A stretch of DNA of 64,000 nt, taken from assembly GCA_963920705.1 (NCBI GenBank), contig OY987236.1, positions 12,076,190 to 12,140,189 on the forward strand, read 5' to 3'. Shown in pieces: positions 24,280-34,539 of the stretch. How positions within the stretch are numbered: the first letter of the stretch is position 1; each line of letters starts with the position of its first letter. The notes beneath the pieces were generated by a model. It had not been told where the DNA came from, ran no database searches, and was given only the letters and a program-made list of their open reading frames with translations. Made by a program: the position numbers and the translations under genes. This DNA comes from Odiellus spinosus (taxonomy: Eukaryota; Arthropoda; Arachnida; Opiliones; Phalangiidae).

Positions 24280-27187
24280 TTAGTCTTTTCGGTCTTTGTC
24301 AGCTTCTTGATATGTCGGAAAATTAATAGGATCTATTTTTTCAATAACTTTGTACGAAGGATATAATCCTGATTTGTGAGTCCGTCTGTTAACGCCTTTC
24401 GAATACCCATCCCAATGGTTTCCGGCTATACCAATGACATCTCCCGCATTCATTTCAATCTCGATACTTCGACGGGGTTGATGATTGTACGCCGCTATTT
24501 GATTGTGATCCTTTTGACCTCCAAAATAAAATATATCATCCAAGGATTGATACCAACTCGAAGCGTCTGGGTGCATCGTTTGCATTATTTCGTAGGAGAC
24601 TCTGCAAACCTGCAAAAATATAAAACTTATCATTTATAACTCCGGTGAAATAGTTTTTAGTTAAATAGGGCTTTGAACACTCCATAATTTCCTTGTCGAG
24701 TATTTCAGCTCAAGCAGACTCGCCAGAGCTAAGATTAATAAAGAAGCTGTTTTCTGGATATATCTCTCGTACCAACATTAGTTAAATTATTAAAACACAC
24801 GACGCAGACACTAAGTAATAAAAAATCTCAAGTGCCACCGTTAATTTTTATAATTAGAATTTAGGCGGATTCTAACACGTGGTCGTCTAACTTGATATAT
24901 TGGTCCTAGAATGAAAAGTTAGTCGCGCACCATTTTCTGAAAGAGTAATATATCCAGGAAGCCTTAGCTTCTTTGTAACTGGAATAGGAAAGGGTCAAAA
25001 ACTGAAAGAGATTTAATCCAACACCAGACAGAGTTGGGAAAACTGACTAATTTTTACGGATGTAATCAGGCTTGGCTGTACTAAATACACGCGTCAATAC
25101 TAAAGATAGGCCTTAGTCAATTTTAAATACACTCATCCAATTATTAGCTGGTATTTTGACTTTTTCCTTAGTAGTTGACTACATTTAATTCTGCTAGACC
25201 TTCTCAACTTTTTAAATGTTCAATTAAAGCAAGAAACTGTCAAGTTTTAAAATTTAATAGTAATATTTAACCTAGACTTTGCAAGTTTCAATAAAATAAC
25301 TATGAAGTAACTAAATTAATGGAATAGAGAAGATAATGACTCAACAAGTTACTCGCCCAGTCCTAATTATAAGACCAAGTGATCATAAAATTACAGATAC
25401 CTGTGAAGAAAATGTGCAAACTAGATAATCGCATTGCGCTAGCATTTGAATATCAAAGATGACTCCTTTGAGGGAACTTGAAGAGTATCGATTTGAAACT
25501 GAGGCACTCTTGGCTATGTTAGGGTCTCCAATAAATACATAATCAGGGTATCTAATGGAAAAATTGAGTATTAGACAGAAGCAATCATCTAAAGGCAGCG
25601 TTATGATTAATTAGTACTTTTTTCGAGCCTCTTCTAAGACATTTGGATCATCTGTAGCCAAATAAACTCTTCTAGCATCCACACTTTTCTTTAGACCAAG
25701 TTCTAATTTCTTGTAATACTCTTCCACAAATTCCATGTATTCGCTCAATGCGTGAAATGAGGCCTCTGTGCCTATTTTGTCTGTTCTTCGAACGTGTATC
25801 CTATGAAATATATTATTTATTAATGATCGACAATTAAATCTCAGTAGTTAATTGCTATATTACCCCACTATAGGTTTTTTAAAGTTCAACTTCTTTTCAG
25901 AATCATGAAGAAAGTCTTTGAGCTCTTTTTGAGGACGCAAAAGATACTGCACGAATTGTCCTATCCACCAAGCTCCGGGATTACCATGCAATCGAACCAA
26001 ACGTTCGTAAAGATCTTTAGGAATATCCAAAGGTAAATATATTGGTTTTGGTTTAACGTTATCTACTATGGGGAGATCGATGACTTGAACTTTATCAGAA
26101 CCTACATATGTAAAAGTTCAAATTTAGGTTTAAAACTTAATAAGCCAAAGAGATATAGCTAGCATACCAGGCCAACTCTCGCGAGGAGTTCCCGAATCAA
26201 CTGTGCAAGTCTCACTTAGAGGTTGGAATACCGATTCCCAACCATTTCGAGCGTATCTCCAGTTTTTCGAATGTAAAATTAGAGTTCTTTGAGTACCATA
26301 TGCCACAATCAGACAATAAACCACGTGATGTAGTTGACACCCATACCCGCATCCTTTGTTGAGGTTGCAAACTAGCTTTTTAGCTTTATTGCAATCTTTA
26401 GGGTTCTACATAACATTGGGTAGAATTAATTTCAATTATTGGAAGGAAACTTTGTTAGATTATCATACCTGTAAATGCAATATTCTATTTTGAACTATGG
26501 CACCCAATTCCTTCATTTCTTTTTGACGCCAAGCTTTCATGCCATCTAAATCTTTTAAATGTTCCAGATCTAATTGAATTACTCTAATGGATTAATAGTA
26601 TTAAGTTAATGACTATTAGATTAATTTAAAACTTCATGAAGTAGTATACCGTTTGTGGTCAGTACAATCTTCGAGCATATTTGTAAGAGTTCGCATAGCT
26701 TCCGCATTTCCAATCAAGCTTTTATTAAGGCCCTTCAATTCAGACCGTACGAAATACCAAAGCTCCTGAACTCCTCTTTCTACGTTTCTCCTTGTTTCTT
26801 CAAAATCTAAGGACGGTTCTTTGGCCGAGACCAAAGCGGTAGATTCTTTACTGGCACCACCCACATTTTTAGAACCTTCTTTAGATCTACTTTCCGATAT
26901 TGCTGGAGATCTTGAACAAAAATTGGATATGGTCAGGAAGATCTAGTTATATACTAACATTTTTTTTAAGGTCATATTTACTTTAAAGACGTCAGTAAAG
27001 CATGTAACTCCTCGTTTTGTTGCTTCAAAGCTTCAAGCTCATTTACTGCTCTCGTTAATCTAGCTAATAATTGTTCATCCGGTTCATTACCGTGAAAAAG
27101 TGGACCGCTAAGCAGAATTATCACCGCTAACCATACTAATAATAATACTAGCACTATTTTTCCTATGCTTAAACTCATTTTTGACAT
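24280..27187 (-). CDS. FUT8: Alpha-1,6-fucosyltransferase (core fucosylation)
   Basis: Eight exons (27187-26982, 26910-26650, 26583-26469, 26405-26168, 26101-25864, 25800-25618, 25551-25401, 24609-24280) sum to 1722 nt, 573 residues; human FUT8 is 575. Residues about 8-29 form the single signal-anchor of a type II Golgi protein, followed by a coiled-coil stem rich in E, L and Q. The donor-binding motif HVRRTDK is at 355-361; Arg357 and Arg358 match the essential Arg365/Arg366 of human FUT8. The last exon encodes the C-terminal SH3 domain ([17 protein letters not shown], about 500-520) typical of this enzyme alone among fucosyltransferases. The enzyme transfers fucose from GDP-fucose to the innermost GlcNAc of N-glycans. 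All key residues seen are intact. Confidence 0.95.
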
Positions 27188-27249
27188 TGTTTAAATATTA
27201 ACACAGGCAATGAGCATAGAGGTGCATTAGTTACCGCTGTTTACTTCCT

Positions 27250-27836
27250 GACCAAGGCCTAGCTGTAAAAACTGTTTTGTAAGATTCTCGACTAAAATAA
27301 AAGCATTAATTTATAATAAAATCATCTAAAACCCCGTAAACAACTTTCGAATCTTTTAATAATTTAAAACTAATCTTTTAATTATTTACTAATAATACTC
27401 TTTATGACGAAGAAAAACGTCACCCAACTTCCATTTTAAAATTTAATGACTCCTTTCAATAAAAGACAACCTAGGTGGCAGTAGTAGACAAATTTTATAA
27501 AACTAGGCGCTAAATTCAAATTAAGCTGGTTTTATTTTCTCTTGGCAAAGGCCTGGTTGTAAACTACCTGTCAACAATAAAATGTTAATTTATAATAAAT
27601 TCATCTAAAACCCTGCTATCAACTTCTAATTCGAATTCTTTCATAGTTTAAAATTAAATATTTAGTTATTAAGTGTTTACTAATACTGTATTCTTTATAC
27701 CAAAGAAAAACATCACCCAACTTCCCTTTTAAAATTAATGACTTTTTCAATAATAGAACCACCTAGGTTTAGTAGTAAGAAATTTTGAAAGAACGAGCTG
27801 CCAAAATCAAATTAAGGCGATTTTATTTTTTATAAG
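27250..27836. repeat. Direct duplication of about 293 bp between FUT8 and MCM5
   Basis: Two diverged copies lie in tandem, roughly 27250-27542 and 27543-27836. Shared landmarks include aaggcctagctgtaaa/aaggcctggttgtaaa, ttaatttataataaa, tcatctaaaaccc, gaagaaaaacgtcacccaac/aaagaaaaacatcacccaac and a closing gattttatttt. No open frame. The copies fill most of the 695 bp between the FUT8 start codon and the MCM5 stop codon. Confidence 0.8.
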
Positions 27837-27882
27837 GGTAATATAATAATATAAGAAAACAATTAATGCTCATAGTTGTACA

Positions 27883-30078
27883 TTACTTAACACGGTACAA
27901 TAATTTTCTTTGCAAGCGATATTGCATTTCACCACGTCTCATCATGAAATGCAAAACTTTGCGAACAGCATGATCTGGATAGTTTTGTTTTACAAAGGAC
28001 TGAATGATGGTTTGCTCAGAAACTTGGGTTCCAATAGCGAATCGTTGCTTGAGTTGTTTCTCGATTCTTTGAAACAACTGGTGTTCTTCTTCTGTCGTAA
28101 ATCCTTCAGCTCCGGACAAATTTCCTGACATAGCCGCTTCTAAAGTTGAAACTTGGAACAATCGCAAAGCTTCGTCAACATGGACTTCTGTAGCAAAGGC
28201 TTTAAGTTGCATCTTGGCCAAACTTTCAGATATTCTTATTACCGCTTCTAATTGTCGCACAGTAATTGGAATGGATGACCTCTTTTCAGTCTCCAATTCG
28301 TGTTCCCTGGTGCCATTTCTCATCAAAACATAGCGATTCTTGAGTTTTTCTCCAGCTTCAGGGTTTAATCGTGGTCCACATTTACGGCGGCAATAAGCAA
28401 TGTACTTTTGTAGCAATTTGATTGACAATTCTCCTTCAGCCAATTCTTCATTAGTTAACAAAGCATTCATGTGAACATTCATGATATGTTTCGCCAGAGT
28501 TTTATCCCTGTTTTCGTCGTGTTCATCTTTTACAATGAAAATCATATCAAATCGGGATAAAATTGTGGGCATGAAATCAATATTTTCCTCCATCTTACTA
28601 TCATCCCATCTACCAAAAACGCTGTTGGCTGCGGCTAAAACTGAACATCTGGAATTCAAAGTAGTTGTGATACCAGCTTTGGCGATTGAGATAGTTTGTT
28701 GTTCCATGGCTTCATGGATGGCTACTCTATCATCTTCCCTCATTTTGTCAAATTCATCAATGCAAACTACTCCTCCATCAGCCAAAACCATAGCTCCTCC
28801 TTCAACAACAAAATTTCTGGTTACAGGATCTTTGATGACTGAAGCTGTCAAACCGGCAGCGCTGCTTCCTTTTCCAGAAGTGTATATGCCAATAGGTGAA
28901 ACTTTCTCTACAAATTTCAAAAGTTGACTCTTGGCTGTACCAGGATCTCCTAACAGCAACATATTGATATCCCCTCTTCTCGTTAAACCATCTGGAAGAC
29001 GTTTTCTTGATCCACCGAATAATAGAGCTACAATCGCTTTCTTGATGTCTACGCTTCCGTAGATTGAAGGAGCAATACTGTTGGTGATGCGTTCGTATAT
29101 ATTGGGACTGTTAGCTAAATTCCTTAGCATCTCTTCTTCTTCCGTTGAAAATGTGAAAGAGGCAGTTCGACCAGAACCATCTATATCCACGTGTATTCCA
29201 ACTACTCTTAGATAAGGTTTTCTGATTCCAGCATTGGCATTGTCTCCCCCTCCTCTGTTACTGCCAGCCATCTTTTTAATAGAATAGATACCGATGATGG
29301 TGACTCGATTGCCAGGTACCACTCTTTCGCAAATAAACCTATCACAGTAAAGTTGTAGATGCCGTGGCATTTCTCCATGGGGTACATCTTCAGGAGCTTC
29401 TTGTAACTTTAGCATTTGAAAATCCACGCATTTGCATTTGTCTGGGATCACGAAAAACGGATCTATGGGGCATCTTGGTTGATTTGGTTGATCAGTGTTG
29501 CATTTCCTGGGTAAAGCGTAACCTTCCAAACCAGGCTTGACAGCGATATTGGGGATTGATTCTCTGCAGTTTCTACATTGAATGGTAATTCTAGTGGCCT
29601 TGGATCGAATTCCAGAAGCGGAAATGATGATTCCAGGAATTTTAACGAGTTTAGAGACTTGATCCGACTTTAAATCTCTAAGATGCATTGGATTAGCATC
29701 AGATGTTAAAATAATTTGAATGTCTTCCATCTCTTCTTCACCTTCAGGCCGGGGCCTAGTTATTTCATCAGCAACTTCTCTAGCCGCTTCTTCAAACAAT
29801 GGGAGATGTTCAGTTGGTAGTTTGTTTAATTTATCTGCCAGAGTTTCATCAAAACTACTCAAATCATCAATTGAAACTTCTAGCCAGTATTGACCCAAAT
29901 TATAATGATGTTTCAGTTGATCACGATATCGATATTGAAAATTTCCTTCATGAAATTGACGGATAAAATCTTTGAATCTCCTTTTAACAGCTTGCAATGT
30001 TGCATGATCTTCAACCTGGTTTGGATTATCCCCAAAGTTATCACTAAAGAAAACACCAGGATCATCAAATCCAGCCAT
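27883..30078 (-). CDS. Mcm5: DNA replication licensing factor MCM5
   Basis: A single uninterrupted 731-codon frame, full length against the 734 residues of human MCM5. The N-terminal half carries the zinc-binding region (CRNC with a second CKC pair). The AAA+ core shows the MCM-type Walker A GDPGTAKS (about residue 380), Walker B with CIDEFDKM, and the arginine finger in LSRFD. The C-terminus ends with the winged-helix region ([16 protein letters not shown]). MCM5 is one of six subunits of the MCM2-7 helicase loaded at origins in G1. The start at 30078 is preceded by an in-frame-free poly-A tract and matches the family N-terminus ([16 protein letters not shown]). It lacks introns, unlike every other multi-kilobase gene here. 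Two E2F-type sites lie 165-210 bp upstream. Confidence 0.98.
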   Translation of the reverse strand: MAGFDDPGVFFSDNFGDNPNQVEDHATLQAVKRRFKDFIRQFHEGNFQYRYRDQLKHHYNLGQYWLEVSIDDLSSFDETLADKLNKLPTEHLPLFEEAAREVADEITRPRPEGEEEMEDIQIILTSDANPMHLRDLKSDQVSKLVKIPGIIISASGIRSKATRITIQCRNCRESIPNIAVKPGLEGYALPRKCNTDQPNQPRCPIDPFFVIPDKCKCVDFQMLKLQEAPEDVPHGEMPRHLQLYCDRFICERVVPGNRVTIIGIYSIKKMAGSNRGGGDNANAGIRKPYLRVVGIHVDIDGSGRTASFTFSTEEEEMLRNLANSPNIYERITNSIAPSIYGSVDIKKAIVALLFGGSRKRLPDGLTRRGDINMLLLGDPGTAKSQLLKFVEKVSPIGIYTSGKGSSAAGLTASVIKDPVTRNFVVEGGAMVLADGGVVCIDEFDKMREDDRVAIHEAMEQQTISIAKAGITTTLNSRCSVLAAANSVFGRWDDSKMEENIDFMPTILSRFDMIFIVKDEHDENRDKTLAKHIMNVHMNALLTNEELAEGELSIKLLQKYIAYCRRKCGPRLNPEAGEKLKNRYVLMRNGTREHELETEKRSSIPITVRQLEAVIRISESLAKMQLKAFATEVHVDEALRLFQVSTLEAAMSGNLSGAEGFTTEEEHQLFQRIEKQLKQRFAIGTQVSEQTIIQSFVKQNYPDHAVRKVLHFMMRRGEMQYRLQRKLLYRVK

Positions 30079-30243
30079 GTTCTAGAAAAAAAAAAAAAAA
30101 AAATTATATAATGTTGCTAAAGCCATCTTAAATTTGAAATAATTACAATATTCTAAAATTATATTTAATTCCACCAACGCACAGACAGAATAATCTTTGG
30201 TTCCTTTTCCGAAGTTTACACTAAACTCAAACAAAAGAAACTT

Positions 30244-30255
30244 TATGGCGGGAAA
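30244..30255. promoter_or_regulatory. E2F-type site (proximal) of MCM5
   Basis: The sequence tatggcgggaaa differs by one base from the E2F core form at 30276. It lies about 165 bp upstream of the MCM5 start codon. MCM genes are classic E2F targets in animals, so the call rests on both motif and context. Confidence 0.7.
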
Positions 30256-30275
30256 CGTGTGTTAAAGGGCAGCAC

Positions 30276-30287
30276 TTTGGCGGGAAA
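30276..30287. promoter_or_regulatory. E2F consensus site (distal) of MCM5
   Basis: tttggcgggaaa is a canonical E2F/DP binding site. It is 32 bp from the first site, about three helical turns, in the same orientation. This suggests G1/S-linked expression of MCM5. Confidence 0.78.
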
Positions 30288-30633
30288 CTTTCAGCCAATC
30301 AGGGAAATTTGTCCCTTTAATTTTTTTATTCTTTTTTTTTTCATATTTTTCTCTTGTTTTAGTTTAAATCAAAAATAATCCACAAATTTTAGTTATATTT
30401 CTGATGTTTCATATATTATTTATTTTTATTTAATTGCTTTAAAAATTTTACTCAAAAACAATCAATTTTTGAAGGTCAGGAAAGGACAGACATAGTCGAT
30501 TTTTCCTCTTCCTTATGACCTTATCTCTTTCGCGTCAGCTTTCGTCGAGTACAGTTCGTGTTATAACACCGGCTTCTTTAGGAGTACTAATTGTATTCAA
30601 GTCTTTTGCCGTCAATATATTAATATAATAGAA

Positions 30634-32230
30634 ATGGTGAGCTATGTAACATTTTCATTACATATTACTTACAAATTAATCGTTACTTGCATCAAAATTA
30701 GTTTATTTGTGATAGAAAACATCTAGAAAAATTTCGCTTAGGCTTGGTTAGGCTTAGTGTAAAAGAATGGGGCTGCTATAAAAATGTCACATCACACCAG
30801 GATATTAGAGGAATTAGTTTTTGGCCGCGGAACTAAATTCCAAAGTCTATTAATAAATCAAAAAATTATTCACAGGCCGAACCTGTAAGAGTATTAGTAA
30901 CTGGCGCAGCTGGACAAATTGCCTACTCTTTGCTCTTTTCCATTTCCAAAGGGGATGTCTTTGGTCCTGATCAGGTATATAGCTATTTAACATTTTTTTT
31001 GGTTTTTTGGTAAGTGAAAAAATTAAGTTTTTTTTTTTTGTAGCCAATCATCCTTCATTTGTTGGATATTCCCCCCATGATGGGAGTCTTGGAAGGTGTT
31101 GTTATGGAGTTGATGGACTGCGCTTTTCCCCTTCTTCGCGATGTTGTTCCAACTTCCGACGAAAAAACTGCCTTTACCGATATTGAATCAGCTTTTCTAG
31201 TCGGGGCAATGCCCCGAAAGGAAGGTATGGAAAGGAAGGATCTATTGGCTGCAAATGTCAAGATTTTCAAAAGCCAAGGAAAAGCCCTTGACCAATATGC
31301 CAAGAAGACTGTAAAAGTTTTGGTTGTCGGAAATCCAGCTAACACTAATGCTCTAATCTGCAGCAAATATGCCCCATCAATTCCCAAAACTAATTTCTCC
31401 GCCATGACTCGTTTAGATCAGAATCGTGCTCAAGCCCAAGTACGTGTATAGTTTTTAAAACTGGATTTTTATTCACTTTGCAGACTAAACAATTGAACAA
31501 TATTTAGATTGCAAAACGAGTGGGTGTTCCTGTCAATAATGTTTCCAACGTTATCATTTGGGGAAATCATTCTTCAACCCAATTCCCTGATATTAGCCAC
31601 GCTACTGTTGTAGCTGCTGGAGCTACTCATAAAGCGACTGATGCTGTAAAAGATGATGCTTATTTGCAAGGAGAATTCATTTCTGTAAATTTTTCTTATT
31701 TATAATTCTCAATTGCAGTCATAGAAAGTATTCAGTTTCTGGTAATTTTCTGTATGAAATATCTCTTCTGAGATTGCAATAAAATAACTAGTAAAAGACT
31801 AGGATCTGAAATATAACTGCAGATTTTTATTTTTATTTTTTATTTAGACTGTGCAAAAGCGAGGCGCTGCTGTTATCGCTGCCAGAAAACTTTCATCCGC
31901 CATGTCAGCTGCTAAAGCAGCTTCTGACCACATGAAAGAGTAATTATTTGCTAACTTTTATTTTAAATAGTGTTTTTAAATTAAAATTTAAATAGTTGGT
32001 GGCAAGGAACCGCTGAAGGTCGTTGGGTTTCAATGGCAGTTATCTCTGATGGATCTTACGGTGTAGCTGCTGACGTCATGTACAGTTTCCCTGTTCAAGT
32101 GGGATCGGATCGTAACTGGAGTATTGTTCAAGGATTGGAAATCAGTGATTTTGCCCGGGAAAAGTTAGACTTGACAAGCCAGGAATTAATCGCCGAACGA
32201 GAGGAAGCTCTCAGCGTTTGCCAAGATTGA
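30634..32230 (+). CDS. Mdh1: Cytosolic malate dehydrogenase
   Basis: Six coding exons (30634-30636, 30876-30974, 31044-31439, 31508-31684, 31848-31939, 31996-32230) sum to 1002 nt, 333 residues; human MDH1 is 334. The first coding exon is only the ATG. Next comes the NAD-binding turn GAAGQI (11-16). The substrate loop contains [13 protein letters not shown]; the catalytic pair is Asp159 (in TRLDQNRA) and His187 (in GNHSST). The C-terminal part has [20 protein letters not shown]. It interconverts malate and oxaloacetate with NAD(H) in the cytosol, as part of the malate-aspartate shuttle. It lacks a targeting presequence, consistent with the cytosolic form. It is divergent from MCM5, with 555 bp between start codons. 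No anomalies seen. Confidence 0.97.
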
Positions 32231-33342
32231 CGGAAAGGTTCGCCCGCAGCCAAACTCTGAAGGAAGAAACAAATAAATTAAAACATCATCTTGGTTGGAG
32301 ATTTTTAGCTTGGCTCTTAAGTACCCTTTTTCTGATAGTAAAACCTTTAGAAAACCCAAAAAAATTAAGTTTAAGATTTAACTTTTGTTTTTTTTTCTTC
32401 TTTATCATTTTATTTCAAATCCATATATTTTTTCTTCAATTTTGTGGGGTATAATTAAATTTAGTAATTGGGATCAACGCTAGTGCCTCTACCACGTGCG
32501 AAATTACCGAGAAATTTGATGAAAAATAGCAATTAGGGCTTTGAGAATAAAACGCCAAAATAATGCTTATAAAATATTCCAAATAAAGACCCTAGGTTAA
32601 GTAACCCTTAGGAAAAAGTTTCTAAACCTAAAGTCCTTAACGCACTCTTCTCTATTTGTAGAACTTCCCTGGTATTTTAATTATTTACCTCTTAATTTTG
32701 AATGTTTAAGTTTGAAAAAAAAAAAAAAAAAAAATTTGATTTCTTTTAGGCTGTAGGCAAAAACCGCAACACATCATTGATATTATTTTTACCCCCATTT
32801 ATTTTCTATAAAATATTGTTGTATTTTTTTAGAGACACATTGTTGTAAAATTGCAATAATAATAACTAAAAATAGGTACTATAATAGACCATTTATCAGC
32901 TCAAAACTTTGTGTAATTTTGTCTATGAAGGCTTATTTTGGTGGCTTGAAAGTTCATAACTAAAAGGGTACCGTACCAGGAAACTAGTATTTTCTAAATG
33001 CTCTTGCTTTTTACCCCCCACAAATTTTTTTCAATAGTGGAAACCATTGGCTTTGACAAAAATAACTAGTGTTACCCATGAAAACGAATGGTTTGAATTT
33101 GGTGTCATTCAACGTGATTTCCCCTTTTTTTCTCCACCGAGTCTCAATAGTAAATGTTTGGCCTTAAATTAGTGTTGGCCAAAAGTTATAAGTTCTTATT
33201 CTAGTTAATGGTGCTCGTGACACTGATAATTCACCTTTCTTTCGAGTTGGGTGGACTAGTATAACACACTGGCGACACTTTAGTTTCCAATGTTAAAAAA
33301 ATCTGGTGCAACACCTCTGCTCATGATTTGATATAGTGTAAC

Positions 33343-33378
33343 ACCTTGGATGAGTATGTATTTATACTCATCCAAGGT
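33343..33378. repeat. Hairpin accttggatgagtat
   Basis: Arms 33343-33357 and 33364-33378 are exact complements around a 6-base loop. Nearly the same hairpin (cttggatgagtat .. atactcatcaaag) occurs at 23659-23693. Confidence 0.85.
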
Positions 33379-33555
33379 AACACCGGTCAGAATGAATAAA
33401 TTCGCATTTTTAGAGCCAATGGTCTTCCAGTAGTATCCCAGCCTATTGTGAGGAGGGTATGCTATGCCCTGCTGTACTAAAAGCATTGGCACCCCCTGAG
33501 AGCCGGCTTACTTCAGTGGGCGAAGCAAACCCTTACTAGGTATGCAAGATCAACA

Positions 33556-33727
33556 TTTAAAGGGGTTGCAAATCAAAAGCCCCATTTGCTCTGGAATTTA
33601 CCCCTTTAAAATGCTCTTCCCTTATTCGCAGAGCCTAGATTTGACTGTACAATTTGTTATGGTCAACGTCGTTTGAAATGAAGGCGACTTGGAAGGGAAT
33701 TAAAAAAGCGCAGGTAGTCCCTTTAAA
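33556..33727. mobile_element. 165-bp terminal-inverted-repeat element, copy 1
   Basis: It starts tttaaaggggttgc and ends gcgcaggtagtccctttaaa. Inside, ttaaaatgctcttccctta and tgactgtacaatttgttatg are shared with copies at 33720-33884 and 36968-37132. This is the most diverged of the three. Confidence 0.65.
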
Positions 33728-33884
33728 GGCCCTATCTGCTCTGAAACTTGCCCCTTTAAAATGCTCTTCCCTTACGCACGCAGCCTAGCTTTGACTATAC
33801 AATTTATTATGGTCAACGTCATTCGCTAAGCTAGAAAAGAAGGTGACTTTAAAAGGAATTAAAAATCGCAGATAGTCCCTTTAA
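33720..33884. mobile_element. 165-bp terminal-inverted-repeat element, copy 2
   Basis: It starts tttaaaggccctatctgc and ends gcagatagtccctttaaa, near-perfect inverted ends. It shares the tttaaa junction with copy 1, so the two abut head to tail. Confidence 0.75.
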
Positions 33885-34539
33885 ATGCATTCGAGGTCAA
33901 GTTAGAAGGCAGATAAATCTTGATTAAGCTCCGCCCTACATAAAGGAGCCCTAATGACTGCAACGTACAAGGTCACATTCGTAGATATATAATGACTAGG
34001 CTACGTCCCTGCAAAGGTTCATAGCCCAAGTATTATTTTTATTAGTGTAGAAACTACTAGGGTTGAGCTAGGAATAAACTATTACGGGAACCAAATATTA
34101 ATCAGTTTAAGGCTTTGCTGTTGGTTTAAAAAGAAGCTAATGCTAATTCGGAGCAGGGTAATACGAATTCGAGAAAAACCACTTTAAATCGTAAATTAAA
34201 TTTGGCGGGGCTAGAAAACTTAAAAGCTTGTCGCTAGATGGCTCTTGTCTTTGAAAACTTTGACAACGCGTGAGGCCATATTGTATGTATTTTATCTCTC
34301 GGGTACTTTGCGTTTCTAAAAATCAAAGTCAGCGATTATCTCTATCTTTCGAGTCAAACATTTACCTAAGATTGGAAAATTTTCGGTGGTATGGAAACTT
34401 AAGGCAATAATCTATCTGTTTCGAGTCACAATTTGCGTCAGAAAGTCCTTCATTTTAGGTTTTAAAATTTTCAAATGTTGATCAGTCTATGACCAAGCCT
34501 TAGTTTTTGAGTTACGTTGTTATTGTTATTATTGCGAAA

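Larger units (their letters stand above)
32231..34539. other. Intergenic region between Mdh1 and CEPT1
   Basis: The first 200 bp are the likely Mdh1 3' UTR, with aaataaatta near 32270 as a possible polyadenylation signal. No coding exon is recognised in the rest. It contains a 15-bp-arm hairpin (33343-33378), two adjoining copies of a 165-bp inverted-terminal-repeat element (33556-33884) and, at the right end, the presumed CEPT1 promoter and leader. Confidence 0.5.

Noticed and set aside
28481-28927. 148-codon frame opposite MCM5
   Set aside because: It is antisense to a highly conserved coding exon, with no independent family.
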